A stretch of 64,000 nt of DNA, taken from NCBI GenBank assembly GCA_910586555.1, contig CAJUJY010000011.1, forward strand, positions 10,680 through 74,679. The letters are read 5' to 3'. The notes under the pieces are model-generated. The model was not told where the DNA came from. It did no database searches and worked only from the letters and a program-made list of their open reading frames with translations. The stretch is from an uncultured Lachnospiraceae bacterium. Lineage in GTDB: Bacteria; Bacillota; Clostridia; Lachnospirales; Lachnospiraceae. The position numbers and the translations under genes were made by a program. This document shows positions 26,338 to 35,191 of this stretch, in pieces. Positions within the stretch are counted from its first letter, which is position 1. Each line of letters opens with the position of its first letter.

Positions 26338-27756
26338 TTAAAACCGGAAATATAAAAATGGGTTATAACTTCCATTTATAATAAGTGCCATACTGGTTAT
26401 TAATAAAATAATTGTAAAAGCTGCTTTAGTCCAGAATATTATTATTTCATTTAGTTTAAATTTTATGGAAAGCCTGTTAATTATATTTACGGGAAGCTTT
26501 GTTGAACATATTGCCATTAATAACAGCAGTAAAATATTTGTATACAGCTTGTACACAGCATAATTATTAAAAAGCGGCACGCCTGCCCCTGCCATGGTTT
26601 TTAAATAATTAAAAAGCTTATTTAAATCTTCACATGCAAATATTATCCAGCCGGCAGTAATAAAAAACAGTGCATAAATATGACGTGTTATTTTAGGTAT
26701 TTTATTTAAAAGTTTTAGAAGAAAGCATTTTTCCATAAATAAAAGCACAAAGAAATATATGCCCCATATTATAAAGTTCCATGATGCCCCGTGCCATAAA
26801 CCTGTAAGTGTCCATACTATAAATAAATTGCAGGCCTGGCGGGGAAATCCTTTATGGCTTCCGCCAAGTGGTATATATACATATTCTTTAAACCATGTGC
26901 CAAGTGAAATATGCCATCTTCTCCAAAATTCTGTAATGCTTTCTGACTGGTATGGGTAATTGAAATTCTCTGGAAATTTAAATCCAAGCATCTGTCCCAT
27001 TCCAGAAGCCATATCTGAATATCCAGAAAAGTCAAAATATATCTGGAATGTATATGCTATTGCCCCCAGCCATGCAATTAAAACACTGCTGCCAGAAGCT
27101 GTAATATTAGATATTTCTTCCCATAGTTCCCCTGCCTGGTTAGCAAATATAACTTTTTTGCCAAGCCCTGTTATAAACTTCTGGAGGCCTTCTGCTGTAT
27201 CCCTGCCTGAAATTTTTCTTGTATGTATTTCGTTACTAATCTGGTTATACCTTACTACAGGCCCTGCAATAAGCTGTGGGAACATACATATATACATTGC
27301 AAAGTTTATTATATTTTTCTGTGCCTTTGCATTGCCCATATATACATCAGCTATATATGATATAGCCTGGAAAGTATAGAAAGAAATGCCTATTGGAAGT
27401 ACAATATGTAAAACTGGCATTTCCTTAAACCCTGTATTATTTATAATTTCTATAAAAAAATTTGTATATTTAAAAAATAAAAGTATGCTAACATCTGCAA
27501 TTATTGAAATTATAAATGAAATTTCTGCCTTAACTGGCATAGAGGCTTCTTTAAATATAAAAACCAGCCTGCCAGCAAAATAGTTAAAAACTATACAAAA
27601 AACCATTACAATTATATATACTGGTTCACCCCATGCATAGAAAACAAGGCTTGCTATAAGCAGAAGAAGGTTTCTTGCCTTTGCAGGGCATAAATAATAT
27701 ACAGCAAAAGTTACTGGCATAAATACACATAAAAAAATTATACTGCTAAATACCAT
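26338..27756 (-). CDS. MBOAT family O-acyltransferase (AlgI-like)
   Basis: 472 residues with about ten membrane segments. The family signature is present: TEFWRRWHISLGTWFKEYVYIPLGG, then the catalytic-His region LTGLWHGASWNFIIWG. In alginate or peptidoglycan systems AlgI/PatA passes acetyl groups across the membrane to an SGNH/DHHW partner. Both flanking genes encode such partners. The ATG lies one base after the upstream gene's TAA and inside its GCGGAGGAT site, so translation is coupled. The acylated polymer is unknown. Confidence 0.93.
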   Translation of the reverse strand: MVFSSIIFLCVFMPVTFAVYYLCPAKARNLLLLIASLVFYAWGEPVYIIVMVFCIVFNYFAGRLVFIFKEASMPVKAEISFIISIIADVSILLFFKYTNFFIEIINNTGFKEMPVLHIVLPIGISFYTFQAISYIADVYMGNAKAQKNIINFAMYICMFPQLIAGPVVRYNQISNEIHTRKISGRDTAEGLQKFITGLGKKVIFANQAGELWEEISNITASGSSVLIAWLGAIAYTFQIYFDFSGYSDMASGMGQMLGFKFPENFNYPYQSESITEFWRRWHISLGTWFKEYVYIPLGGSHKGFPRQACNLFIVWTLTGLWHGASWNFIIWGIYFFVLLFMEKCFLLKLLNKIPKITRHIYALFFITAGWIIFACEDLNKLFNYLKTMAGAGVPLFNNYAVYKLYTNILLLLLMAICSTKLPVNIINRLSIKFKLNEIIIFWTKAAFTIILLITSMALIINGSYNPFLYFRF

Positions 27757-27757
27757 T

Positions 27758-28942
27758 TTAATCCTCCGCTAATAAAGCCATTTTACCAACCTGGTAAGAA
27801 TTTCTTGTCATTGAAATATTATTAATGGTAATTACATCATTAACCTGTTTTTCTTCTGCAAGTTTTATAATATTTCCTTCCCAGTACCTGTAATCAATAA
27901 CATAAATTTTCTGGTAGTGGTTTACAAGAAACGGGATTAATGCATTGCCAAAGGACTCCTTTACTACAATGCATGAGGAATTGTCTTCTATGGAATTATT
28001 TGTAATAACTGTATAGGGGTTATCACCATCTATAAATGCTGAATATTTCAGGCTTTCACCATAATTTGAAGCATCTTCTATTAAACTGCCATTAACTTGT
28101 ATGCCATCTTTATTTGTGTATTTAAGTGTAATGCTGCCATCTTCATAACCTTCAGGATAATATACATAAAATGTATCTTTTTTAAGTGCAGCATTTTTAT
28201 TTGTATCTTTATAAAAAGAGCCAGTAAAATCCCCATAGGAACCCTTTTTAAAATTACTAAGTTTTACTGGCATAGTTTTTTTTGCTTTGCAGAAAGCATC
28301 ATATGCGTAATAAGCACCCTTTGCTGTCCAGTGGTGGTCAGTCCTGAAATAAATATATTCTTTCCTGTGGTTCATCATTGTGTTGTATAATGGTACAGAC
28401 TTAACATTGCCAGACATTTTAGAAGAAATCTTTTTAAGGGATTTTTTCTGGTCTGATGAACCTGCTTTTTCTTTTTTATTATCTGGAAATGTTATTCCAA
28501 TGCTTGTTGGTATAATAATATTATAGACATCTGCCTTTCCTTTAAGGCTTTTAGCTATATTATTTATTGTATCTGCATATTTTACGGCAATATCTTCTAT
28601 ATAAGTATACTGTTCATATGCAGCATTGCCCGTAATTACAATTCCTGATGGGAATGAAGCTGTTTCCCCGTCTGAGTATATTTCTTCAAAATCAGTGTTT
28701 TCTTTAAATTCCCCGTTTTCCTCTGGAAGAGTGGCTATATTTATATTATTCCCGTAATTATTATTATTGTTACTATTATAATTATTATTATCTTGCAGGG
28801 CGTTGCCATCTTTAAGTTCATCTGATATTATAATCTGGCCTTTTGAAGGCTGTGCCTGTTTTCCGTTTAAAGCACAGCCTGTTATAGTACATGGGAAGAA
28901 AAATATTAATAGTACTAACCCGGTTTTATATATGGTCTTCAT
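27758..28942 (-). CDS. DHHW family lipoprotein
   Basis: 394 residues. A lipoprotein signal ends in TITGC (Cys23). An Asn-rich low-complexity linker follows (about 54-71), and then the DHHW domain with YFRTDHHWTAKGAYYAYD and KESFGNALIPFL. It is a paralogue of the 25105 gene, but lipid-anchored. Start ATG at 28942 sits behind AGAGG; a GTG at 28948 is in frame. It lies directly after the DUF4358 gene and directly before MBOAT, so it is the primary candidate for the extracytoplasmic acyl acceptor enzyme. Confidence 0.85.
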   Translation of the reverse strand: MKTIYKTGLVLLIFFFPCTITGCALNGKQAQPSKGQIIISDELKDGNALQDNNNYNSNNNNNYGNNINIATLPEENGEFKENTDFEEIYSDGETASFPSGIVITGNAAYEQYTYIEDIAVKYADTINNIAKSLKGKADVYNIIIPTSIGITFPDNKKEKAGSSDQKKSLKKISSKMSGNVKSVPLYNTMMNHRKEYIYFRTDHHWTAKGAYYAYDAFCKAKKTMPVKLSNFKKGSYGDFTGSFYKDTNKNAALKKDTFYVYYPEGYEDGSITLKYTNKDGIQVNGSLIEDASNYGESLKYSAFIDGDNPYTVITNNSIEDNSSCIVVKESFGNALIPFLVNHYQKIYVIDYRYWEGNIIKLAEEKQVNDVITINNISMTRNSYQVGKMALLAED

Positions 28943-28950
28943 ATGCACCT

Positions 28951-29556
28951 CTATTCAAAAGCCGCCAGGATAATTTCTTTAGCAGTATCAATATCGCTTG
29001 TTACACATACAACTACATAACATCCGCTTCTCATATTAAATGCATCAGAAATTTTTTTGGCCTGTTCTGGTATATATGCACTAAATGATTTTCTTATGTC
29101 TTTAAGGTACTGTGTAACAGCCTCCTGGTCTGCTTCAGCATTTTCTTTGTTTGAAGCAGTAATAAGTATTAATTCATCAGAATAATTTCCATTACCCATA
29201 TATAACTGGAGTTTTGAACCACCAGAAATTTCAATAAGCCCTTCTGCAACAGTTTTATCTAATTCTTTTAATTCCGTTTCAAATTGTACTTTTGATAAAA
29301 TTTCCTTGCCAAGTTTGTCCATATCAACCTGTCCAGGGGTTTTAGTGGCAGCATCTGTACTTAAAGGTGTGCTTACAGGTGCAGTGCCAGTATTGTTTAT
29401 GTTATCTGTAACAGGCATGCCAGTAGTATTATTATTTATGCCAGATACAGATTTTATAGCTGCCCATGCTGTTATAGCTGTTATAATAAGCAGCATTATA
29501 ATTAAAATAATAAAACGCCCGTTAGTTTTATTTGATGCTTTACTAGTTTTATCCAT
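28951..29556 (-). CDS. DUF4358 domain protein
   Basis: 201 residues: membrane segment near 14-36, a Thr/Pro-rich linker, then the extracytoplasmic DUF4358 domain (about 90-200, with SGGSKLQLYMGNG, SFSAYIPEQAKKI, GCYVVVCVTSD). The family is repeatedly found with MBOAT and DHHW genes in Lachnospiraceae. It leads the operon and is 8 bp from the lipoprotein gene. No biochemical role is known to me. Confidence 0.82.
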   Translation of the reverse strand: MDKTSKASNKTNGRFIILIIMLLIITAITAWAAIKSVSGINNNTTGMPVTDNINNTGTAPVSTPLSTDAATKTPGQVDMDKLGKEILSKVQFETELKELDKTVAEGLIEISGGSKLQLYMGNGNYSDELILITASNKENAEADQEAVTQYLKDIRKSFSAYIPEQAKKISDAFNMRSGCYVVVCVTSDIDTAKEIILAAFE

Positions 29557-29607
29557 ATGTAATTACTCCTGTCTTTTATTTTGTATACATCCTGCATACA
29601 ACTTTAT

Positions 29608-29636
29608 ATTATAAGGTTCTTGATTTTATAAATCAA
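29608..29636 (-). promoter_or_regulatory. Promoter of the DUF4358-DHHW-MBOAT operon
   Basis: Minus strand: TTGATT (29636-29631), 17-bp spacer, TATAAT (29613-29608). The -35 region is covered by a perfect 7-bp dyad with 3-bp centre (29620-29636), a possible operator. Confidence 0.6.
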
Positions 29637-29639
29637 TAT

Positions 29640-31457
29640 CTATATTGTATCATTTTGTATTTCTTCTATCCATTTGCCAAGGTAATCTTCAATAACAGAA
29701 AATGGTGCTGCTCCTGTTGATAAAAAAAACTGGTGGAAATCTTTTAAGTTAAATTTACTGCCAAGCTTGTTCTGTGCTTCTTTTTTTAATTCTTCTATTT
29801 CAAGATACCCTAGTGTATATTTCAGGTAATTGGCAGGTTCTGCTACCATTGAATCAAATACTGTCCGTCCCTGGCTTTTGCTGAAACCATAATCTGACAA
29901 GAACTCCTGTAGTTTTTTAAAGTCCCATCCCATATAGTTAATACCTATATCTGCTTTGCCATATACACATAATGTTGCTATTGTATTCTGGACCATAAGT
30001 TTTGCAACATCTTTGTCTATACCTGCAATGCTGTAACTATACAATTCTGCATATGTAGCCCATCCTTCGGAATACCCTCCGCAGTTAATTACACTTCTTA
30101 CAGGTGCAGGGTTTAATGACTGGAAATAGCAGTTCTGGTATAAATGTCCTGGGTAGCTTTCATGTGCTATTGTAGAAAAAGCATCACTTAAATCATATTT
30201 TTCATTTTTATTAAGATATACAACATTTTCCTTATATGCATCAATCGCAGGTGTAAGGTAAAATGCAGGGCTTAAACTTTCTTCAAGTGATTTATCAACG
30301 TATTTTACCTCACAGGTAATATCATCTCCAAGTGCAGGAAAATCTTTTTTAATTGCTTCTTTTAAATAATTTATTGCCTTTTCAGGTTCTTTATATGGAT
30401 ATTCAAATTCCTGGGCTTTATAATATACATCTGGGTAATCAGTCATTATCTTTGCCATTTCCTGCTGTGAGCTTGAAAGGGCATTAGAAAGCAGCCTGTC
30501 TATTTCAGATATGCTTCTGTATGAACCTGTTGTTGACTTTACAAGATATTCATAGTATTCTTTTCCTTTTTTAAAACCACACAGGCCATTATCATTTTTG
30601 CCAGTGCCTTTAAGTTCTACAAGTGTGTTTATAAGATTTTTATAAGCAGGGATTACACAATCATTAACTGCTTTTTTATTGCTGTTTATATAAGAAGTAA
30701 TTTCATTTTTTGTTAGTCCTTGGAAATTTTGTATTTTACTGTTAAATACTGTTATAAGGTAATTTTCCTCTTCGGTTTCTATAAATTCATTGCACTGGTT
30801 TATAATTGCCTGTGCTGTTGTATCACTCATAAAAAGCCCTTTTTCAGATTTTTCTTTTTCAAACTGGATTATGCTGTCAAAATATGAAGGAACAAGTTTT
30901 AATAGTTCAATATATGTACCAATATCATCCTTTTCATAAAAGTTAAATTCTGCAAGAAGGACTGGGAGCTGTGCCTGTATGCCAGAAACTGGGCCAAGAC
31001 ATTCGGAATACTCCAGTATGCCAGAAGATTCCAGGTTCTGTTTTAACATATTATATATTATATCATAGATAATTTGTTGTTCATCTGTAAGATTATCATA
31101 GTTAAAAGTTTCCATTGAGGCAAGACGGTTTTCTGAGATAAAAAGACTGTCCTGCATACTTTTAATACTGGCATCACCAAGCGATGGCGAAATACCTGCA
31201 AGACCATACTGTTGTTTATTTTTAACTGAATAGTTTAGTGTAATGCTGTCATCTGATACTTCTTCAATAAAGACAGAATTAATAAATTCATCAAAGTCTT
31301 TTTGTGTTTCTTCTGGGGAACGTTTATCATCTGTATGCTTTATTACCGGCAGGGACTTAAACAGGGTGAAATTATCCGGTTTAAAAATAAATATGCCAAG
31401 AAATATTATACATAATAAAACAATAACAGCCCTGGCTTTTGTAATAAACTTATTCAT
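29640..31457 (-). CDS. DUF885 family membrane-anchored metallopeptidase
   Basis: 605 residues. One N-terminal membrane segment (about 8-27), then a long helical domain outside the cell. The zinc motif is HESYPGH (near 425-431), a variant of HExxH typical of DUF885; EGWATYAELY supplies the third ligand region. The family resembles carboxypeptidase/M2-M3-type helical peptidases. Start at ATG 31457 behind GGGAGAT. It ends just before the -35 of the next operon. Substrate unknown; peptide scavenging at the cell surface is plausible. Confidence 0.85.
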   Translation of the reverse strand: MNKFITKARAVIVLLCIIFLGIFIFKPDNFTLFKSLPVIKHTDDKRSPEETQKDFDEFINSVFIEEVSDDSITLNYSVKNKQQYGLAGISPSLGDASIKSMQDSLFISENRLASMETFNYDNLTDEQQIIYDIIYNMLKQNLESSGILEYSECLGPVSGIQAQLPVLLAEFNFYEKDDIGTYIELLKLVPSYFDSIIQFEKEKSEKGLFMSDTTAQAIINQCNEFIETEEENYLITVFNSKIQNFQGLTKNEITSYINSNKKAVNDCVIPAYKNLINTLVELKGTGKNDNGLCGFKKGKEYYEYLVKSTTGSYRSISEIDRLLSNALSSSQQEMAKIMTDYPDVYYKAQEFEYPYKEPEKAINYLKEAIKKDFPALGDDITCEVKYVDKSLEESLSPAFYLTPAIDAYKENVVYLNKNEKYDLSDAFSTIAHESYPGHLYQNCYFQSLNPAPVRSVINCGGYSEGWATYAELYSYSIAGIDKDVAKLMVQNTIATLCVYGKADIGINYMGWDFKKLQEFLSDYGFSKSQGRTVFDSMVAEPANYLKYTLGYLEIEELKKEAQNKLGSKFNLKDFHQFFLSTGAAPFSVIEDYLGKWIEEIQNDTI

Positions 31458-31535
31458 AAATAATCTCCCAGATACAATTTAGTTTAACCTTATTAAGCTA
31501 ATACCTGTTTGGTTTTTATATATTTATGCACCAGT

Positions 31536-32633
31536 TTAGTTATATATACTTACTGTTTCATATTTGTATTCCCCGCCCATATTTATCTTCATAATAAATT
31601 TATCCCTGTCATAACCACCATATTTATTCATTGAACTGTAATCAATTATTATGCTGCGCCCGTCATGTACAATATTATTAATGGAAAGGGAAGCAGGATA
31701 GCGGAGTGTGTCTTTTAATGCATCCATTGCAAGTTCTTTCATTAATTCATAATTAGTAACCCGGATATTTATTTTATATTTTTTACCATTAAGATTTGTA
31801 TTAATGGAAAATTTACCACATTTTAAAGGTTTTATATCCCCTTCTTTGGATATCTGCAGACTTCCAGGTTCTGAAACTGTCCATACAGCATCCTGGTAAT
31901 TTTTAATATGTTTAATATATTTATTAATATTAATTGTTTCATTATCATTTAAGTAAAGATGGCGTTTTTTAACATTCATTGTATATTTGGCAGTATTGCC
32001 ATTTTTTGCCTTAACAGTTATAAGTGCTTTACCAAGTGCAAGGACTTTAAGACTGCCGTCACTGTTGGCTTTAACCACTTTTTTATTACCTGATTTTACA
32101 GTTATTTTAACCTGTTCAGTAGCCGTGTACCAGTCTGTGCATTTATCGCCAACAAGCCTGTCTTTTAATTCCTCTTTTTTAATAGATACTTCTGGCTTTA
32201 CAACTTCCAGGCGGCATGAAGCAATATTTCCATTATATACAACAGTAATAACAGTCTGGCCAGCCCCTGTTATAAAAATAGTCCCATATTTAACAGTAGC
32301 AACAGACTCATCACTTGAACGCCATTCTGCATCACCAGGGTCAATAGTTACACCATTTGCATCAAATGCTTCAATATCTGTTAAATATGTGCATGAACCA
32401 TAAATAATTTTACGTTTGGAATAATTAAGTGATAATTCAACACTCTGGCTTCCATCTAAATCATCAAAGCCCGTAACAGAACTGCCAGTAGCAGGGCTTA
32501 CTGTATTTTTATAGCTGCTGCCATAGCTGGAAGCCGTAATAACAAAAGGTTTGCAAAAGCTTGCACAGGTGGTAAAAATAACAGCAGAAACAGCAAGTTT
32601 TAAATATATATGCCAGGTATTTTTCTTTTTCAT
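31536..32633 (-). CDS. Secreted protein with bacterial Ig-like (Big2) domains
   Basis: 365 residues. Signal peptide (about 1-34), then two or three Big2-like domains: DAEWRSSDESVATVKYGTIF, VKANSDGSLKVLALGKALIT and AVWTVSEPGSLQIS each show the repeating pattern. The last 70 residues (LMKELAMDALKDTLRYPASL...) form a distinct small domain. No catalytic motif. Likely a cell-surface structural or adhesive protein. It lies 78 bp before the DUF885 gene on the same strand and may be co-transcribed with it. Confidence 0.75.
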   Translation of the reverse strand: MKKKNTWHIYLKLAVSAVIFTTCASFCKPFVITASSYGSSYKNTVSPATGSSVTGFDDLDGSQSVELSLNYSKRKIIYGSCTYLTDIEAFDANGVTIDPGDAEWRSSDESVATVKYGTIFITGAGQTVITVVYNGNIASCRLEVVKPEVSIKKEELKDRLVGDKCTDWYTATEQVKITVKSGNKKVVKANSDGSLKVLALGKALITVKAKNGNTAKYTMNVKKRHLYLNDNETININKYIKHIKNYQDAVWTVSEPGSLQISKEGDIKPLKCGKFSINTNLNGKKYKINIRVTNYELMKELAMDALKDTLRYPASLSINNIVHDGRSIIIDYSSMNKYGGYDRDKFIMKINMGGEYKYETVSIYN

Positions 32634-32880
32634 GGTTTTATTCTCCTTTATATTATGGTTTTACTAATAATAGCTATTATAATACAGTATAGCTAAATTT
32701 TTTTGTATCTGCAATACTAGTTTTATTAAGAATAGTTTAATAAATTTTGAAATTATCCAAAGTTTTCTATTTGTCCTTATGAATAGTAATTTTAAAAAAC
32801 AGGGAACATAATTATAAATGGTAAATTAACAATTAGTAAATTAGTAATTGGTAAGACTGAATTTATATCTGGAGGAAATT

Positions 32881-33915
32881 ATGGCAGAGAATAAACAATT
32901 AGGGAAACAAAGCATAAGGTTTGCCCACCCGCCATTTATACGTGGTACAGCATCTATTGCAGGCACAAAGGAAGGAGAAGGGCCATATGGCAAATATTTT
33001 GATGAGATAGAACAAGATCCAACAGCGGGCAGTGGAAGCTGGGAAGAAGCAGAAGGAAAATTGCAGGAAAAAGCAGCAGGGCTTGCAATAGAAAAAGCAG
33101 GCTGCAAAATAGAAGATATAAGATATATTGTTGCAGGCGACCTGCTTGGGCAGCTTATGGCTTCTTCTTTTGGGCTTATGAAACTTGACAGGCCTTTATT
33201 TGGTGTGTATGGGGCATGTTCTACAATGGGTGAGTCACTGGCTGTTGCATCTATAATAACAGAAGGCGGGTTTGCAAATAATGTCCTTGCTGTCACTTCA
33301 AGCCATTTTGCAAGTGCAGAAAAACAGTTCAGGTTTCCGCTTGGTTATGCAAACCAGCGCAACAAATCTGCTACATGGACAGTTACAGGCAGTGGGGCTG
33401 TGGTTGTATCAGCATCAGAAAACAGCCAGCAAGAAAACGGGCAGGTCTTTGTTACAGGTATTACAACAGGCAAGATTGTTGACTACGGGGTAAAAGACAG
33501 CATGAACATGGGGGCATGTATGGCACCAGCAGCAGCAGATGCTATAGTACAGCACTTTATTGACTTTGGACAAACTCCTGGGCAGTATGATAAAATTATT
33601 ACAGGTGACTTAGGGCTTGTTGGCAAGGATATATTAATTGATATAATAAGGGCAAAGGGATATGATATATCAGAAAACTATATGGACTGTGGTATTGAAA
33701 TATATAGTGACGGGCAAAATGTACAATCTGGCGGAAGTGGCTGTGGCTGTAGTGCAATTATGCTTTGTGGATATATTTTAAAAATGCTTAAAAGCGGGGA
33801 ATGGAAAAGGGTTCTTTTTGTCCCTACAGGTGCACTTTTATCGCAGGTAAGTTTTAATGAGGGAAACAGTGTACCAGGAATTGCACATGCAGTATTGCTT
33901 GAAAGGAGGGACTAA
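32881..33915 (+). CDS. spoVAD: Stage V sporulation protein AD
   Basis: 344 residues, thiolase-like fold that binds dipicolinic acid in the inner spore membrane channel complex. Motifs include GTASIAGTKEGEGP, GVYGACSTMGESLAVA (position of the thiolase Cys) and the late SGGSGCGCSAIML. GGAGG precedes the ATG at 32881; a GTG-like start at 32848 lacks one. It is followed by spoVAE 6 bp later. The usual spoVAC partner does not precede it here. Confidence 0.95.
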   Translation: MAENKQLGKQSIRFAHPPFIRGTASIAGTKEGEGPYGKYFDEIEQDPTAGSGSWEEAEGKLQEKAAGLAIEKAGCKIEDIRYIVAGDLLGQLMASSFGLMKLDRPLFGVYGACSTMGESLAVASIITEGGFANNVLAVTSSHFASAEKQFRFPLGYANQRNKSATWTVTGSGAVVVSASENSQQENGQVFVTGITTGKIVDYGVKDSMNMGACMAPAAADAIVQHFIDFGQTPGQYDKIITGDLGLVGKDILIDIIRAKGYDISENYMDCGIEIYSDGQNVQSGGSGCGCSAIMLCGYILKMLKSGEWKRVLFVPTGALLSQVSFNEGNSVPGIAHAVLLERRD

Positions 33916-33921
33916 TATAAA

Positions 33922-34278
33922 ATGAATTACTTATTATCTTTTTTAGTAGGTGGTGCAATATGTGTTATTGTACAAATTTTAATGGATAATACAAAACTGC
34001 TGCCAGGCAGGATAATGGTAATACTTGTGTGTACAGGTGCTGTACTAGGGGCAGCAGGTTTGTATGAACCATTTGAGAAATGGGCTGCAAGTGGTGCAAC
34101 TGTACCTTTACTTGGTTTTGGCAATACTCTTTTTAAAGGCGTAAAAGATGCCATAGACAGTGAAGGTTTTATCGGCCTTTATAAGGGAGGGTTTACAGCA
34201 AGTGCTGTAGGGATTTCAACTGCACTTTTATGGGGCTATATTGCATCACTGGTATTTAAGCCAAAAATGAAGTCATAA
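33922..34278 (+). CDS. spoVAE: Stage V sporulation protein AE
   Basis: 118-residue membrane protein with three or four hydrophobic segments and the family features CVIVQILMDNTKLLPGRIMV and GFTASAVGISTALLWGY. Part of the SpoVA channel that imports dipicolinic acid into the forespore and releases it on germination. Co-transcribed with spoVAD. Confidence 0.93.
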   Translation: MNYLLSFLVGGAICVIVQILMDNTKLLPGRIMVILVCTGAVLGAAGLYEPFEKWAASGATVPLLGFGNTLFKGVKDAIDSEGFIGLYKGGFTASAVGISTALLWGYIASLVFKPKMKS

Positions 34279-34617
34279 AATTATATATTTAAATATGTAA
34301 AAATCTAAAAGCAGGAAATAACAGACAGAATCTGGATTAAAAAAATTACTAAATAAATTTATATATTTAAATTAGTATATAAAAATTTGTTTGGTAAATG
34401 GTATAAAATGTTTTTCCAGGTTCTGTTTTTATTGTGTAATATTATAAACTTCTGGAAAATTTGAAAAAAATTGATAAAAATAGAAAAAAATTGAAAAAAT
34501 TACTTGCAAGTTTCATAAAAAAGATATAGAATTTTTTATATAAAAAAATTGGTTACCAAAAAACATTTGGACTATTAATTTTAAAAGTCCAGATACAAAG
34601 AAAGGAATGGCAGGAAA
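34279..34617. other. AT-rich intergenic region
   Basis: Extremely AT-rich (long A and T tracts, repeated ttgaaaaa-type words near 34460-34500). No gene or convincing hairpin is seen. It probably carries the promoter of the DUF6465 gene; phased A-tracts suggest curved DNA. Confidence 0.5.
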
Positions 34618-35127
34618 ATGGCTAACACTAAAAAGAAAACAGTAAAAGCAGACAAAGAAAAAAGTACAGTAAAAGAACCAGAAATAATTAAAACAGAAGA
34701 ATCAGAAGTTAAAGAACCAGAAGAAATTACTGTACCAGAAGAAGTATCTGAAGATAAAGAACCAGAAGCTGTTGTTTCTGAAGAAGCACAAATTAAAGAA
34801 GATTCTGTTGTAGAAGAAGAGCCTGTACGCAAAAAGAGAAAATATACAAAAAGGGCAGCAAAGGAAACCAAAACAGATAAGGCAGCATCAAAGAAGGGTA
34901 AAAAGGAAACTAAGGAAGCAGAAAATATCCAAGAAACATATTTGGAATTTGGTGACAATAAAATACTTATAGAAGAAGAAGTTACTGAGAAGATTAAACA
35001 GGCTTATAAAAATGAGGGCCACAGGATTTCTTCTATTAAAAAGCTCCAGGTATATATGAATATTGACGAGAGAAAAGCTTATTATGTAATTAATGATAAG
35101 GCAGAAGGCAAGTATGTAGAGTTTTAA
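34618..35127 (+). CDS. DUF6465-like protein with acidic/basic low-complexity head
   Basis: 169 residues. The first 100 are a Lys/Glu/Pro/Val-rich disordered region that changes from acidic (KEPEEITVPEEVSED) to basic (RKKRKYTKRAAKE), resembling a DNA-binding histone-like tail. The last 65 form a small conserved domain, NKILIEEEVTEKIKQAYKNEGHRIS then KLQVYMNIDERKAYYVINDK, which I recall as DUF6465. Start ATG behind AAAGGAATGG. Monogenic, with its own palindromic terminator. Function unknown; a nucleoid-associated role is only suggested by composition. Confidence 0.7.
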   Translation: MANTKKKTVKADKEKSTVKEPEIIKTEESEVKEPEEITVPEEVSEDKEPEAVVSEEAQIKEDSVVEEEPVRKKRKYTKRAAKETKTDKAASKKGKKETKEAENIQETYLEFGDNKILIEEEVTEKIKQAYKNEGHRISSIKKLQVYMNIDERKAYYVINDKAEGKYVEF

Positions 35128-35151
35128 TTTTTACCCATAGGTTTTCTTAAA

Positions 35152-35173
35152 TTGGAGGCAGTACTGCCTCCAA
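35152..35173. terminator. Perfect palindromic terminator
   Basis: A 22-bp perfect palindrome followed by AATTTTTG on the plus strand. It sits between the DUF6465 gene and the convergent sulfotransferase gene. Confidence 0.75.
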
Positions 35174-35191
35174 TAATTTTTGTATTATATT

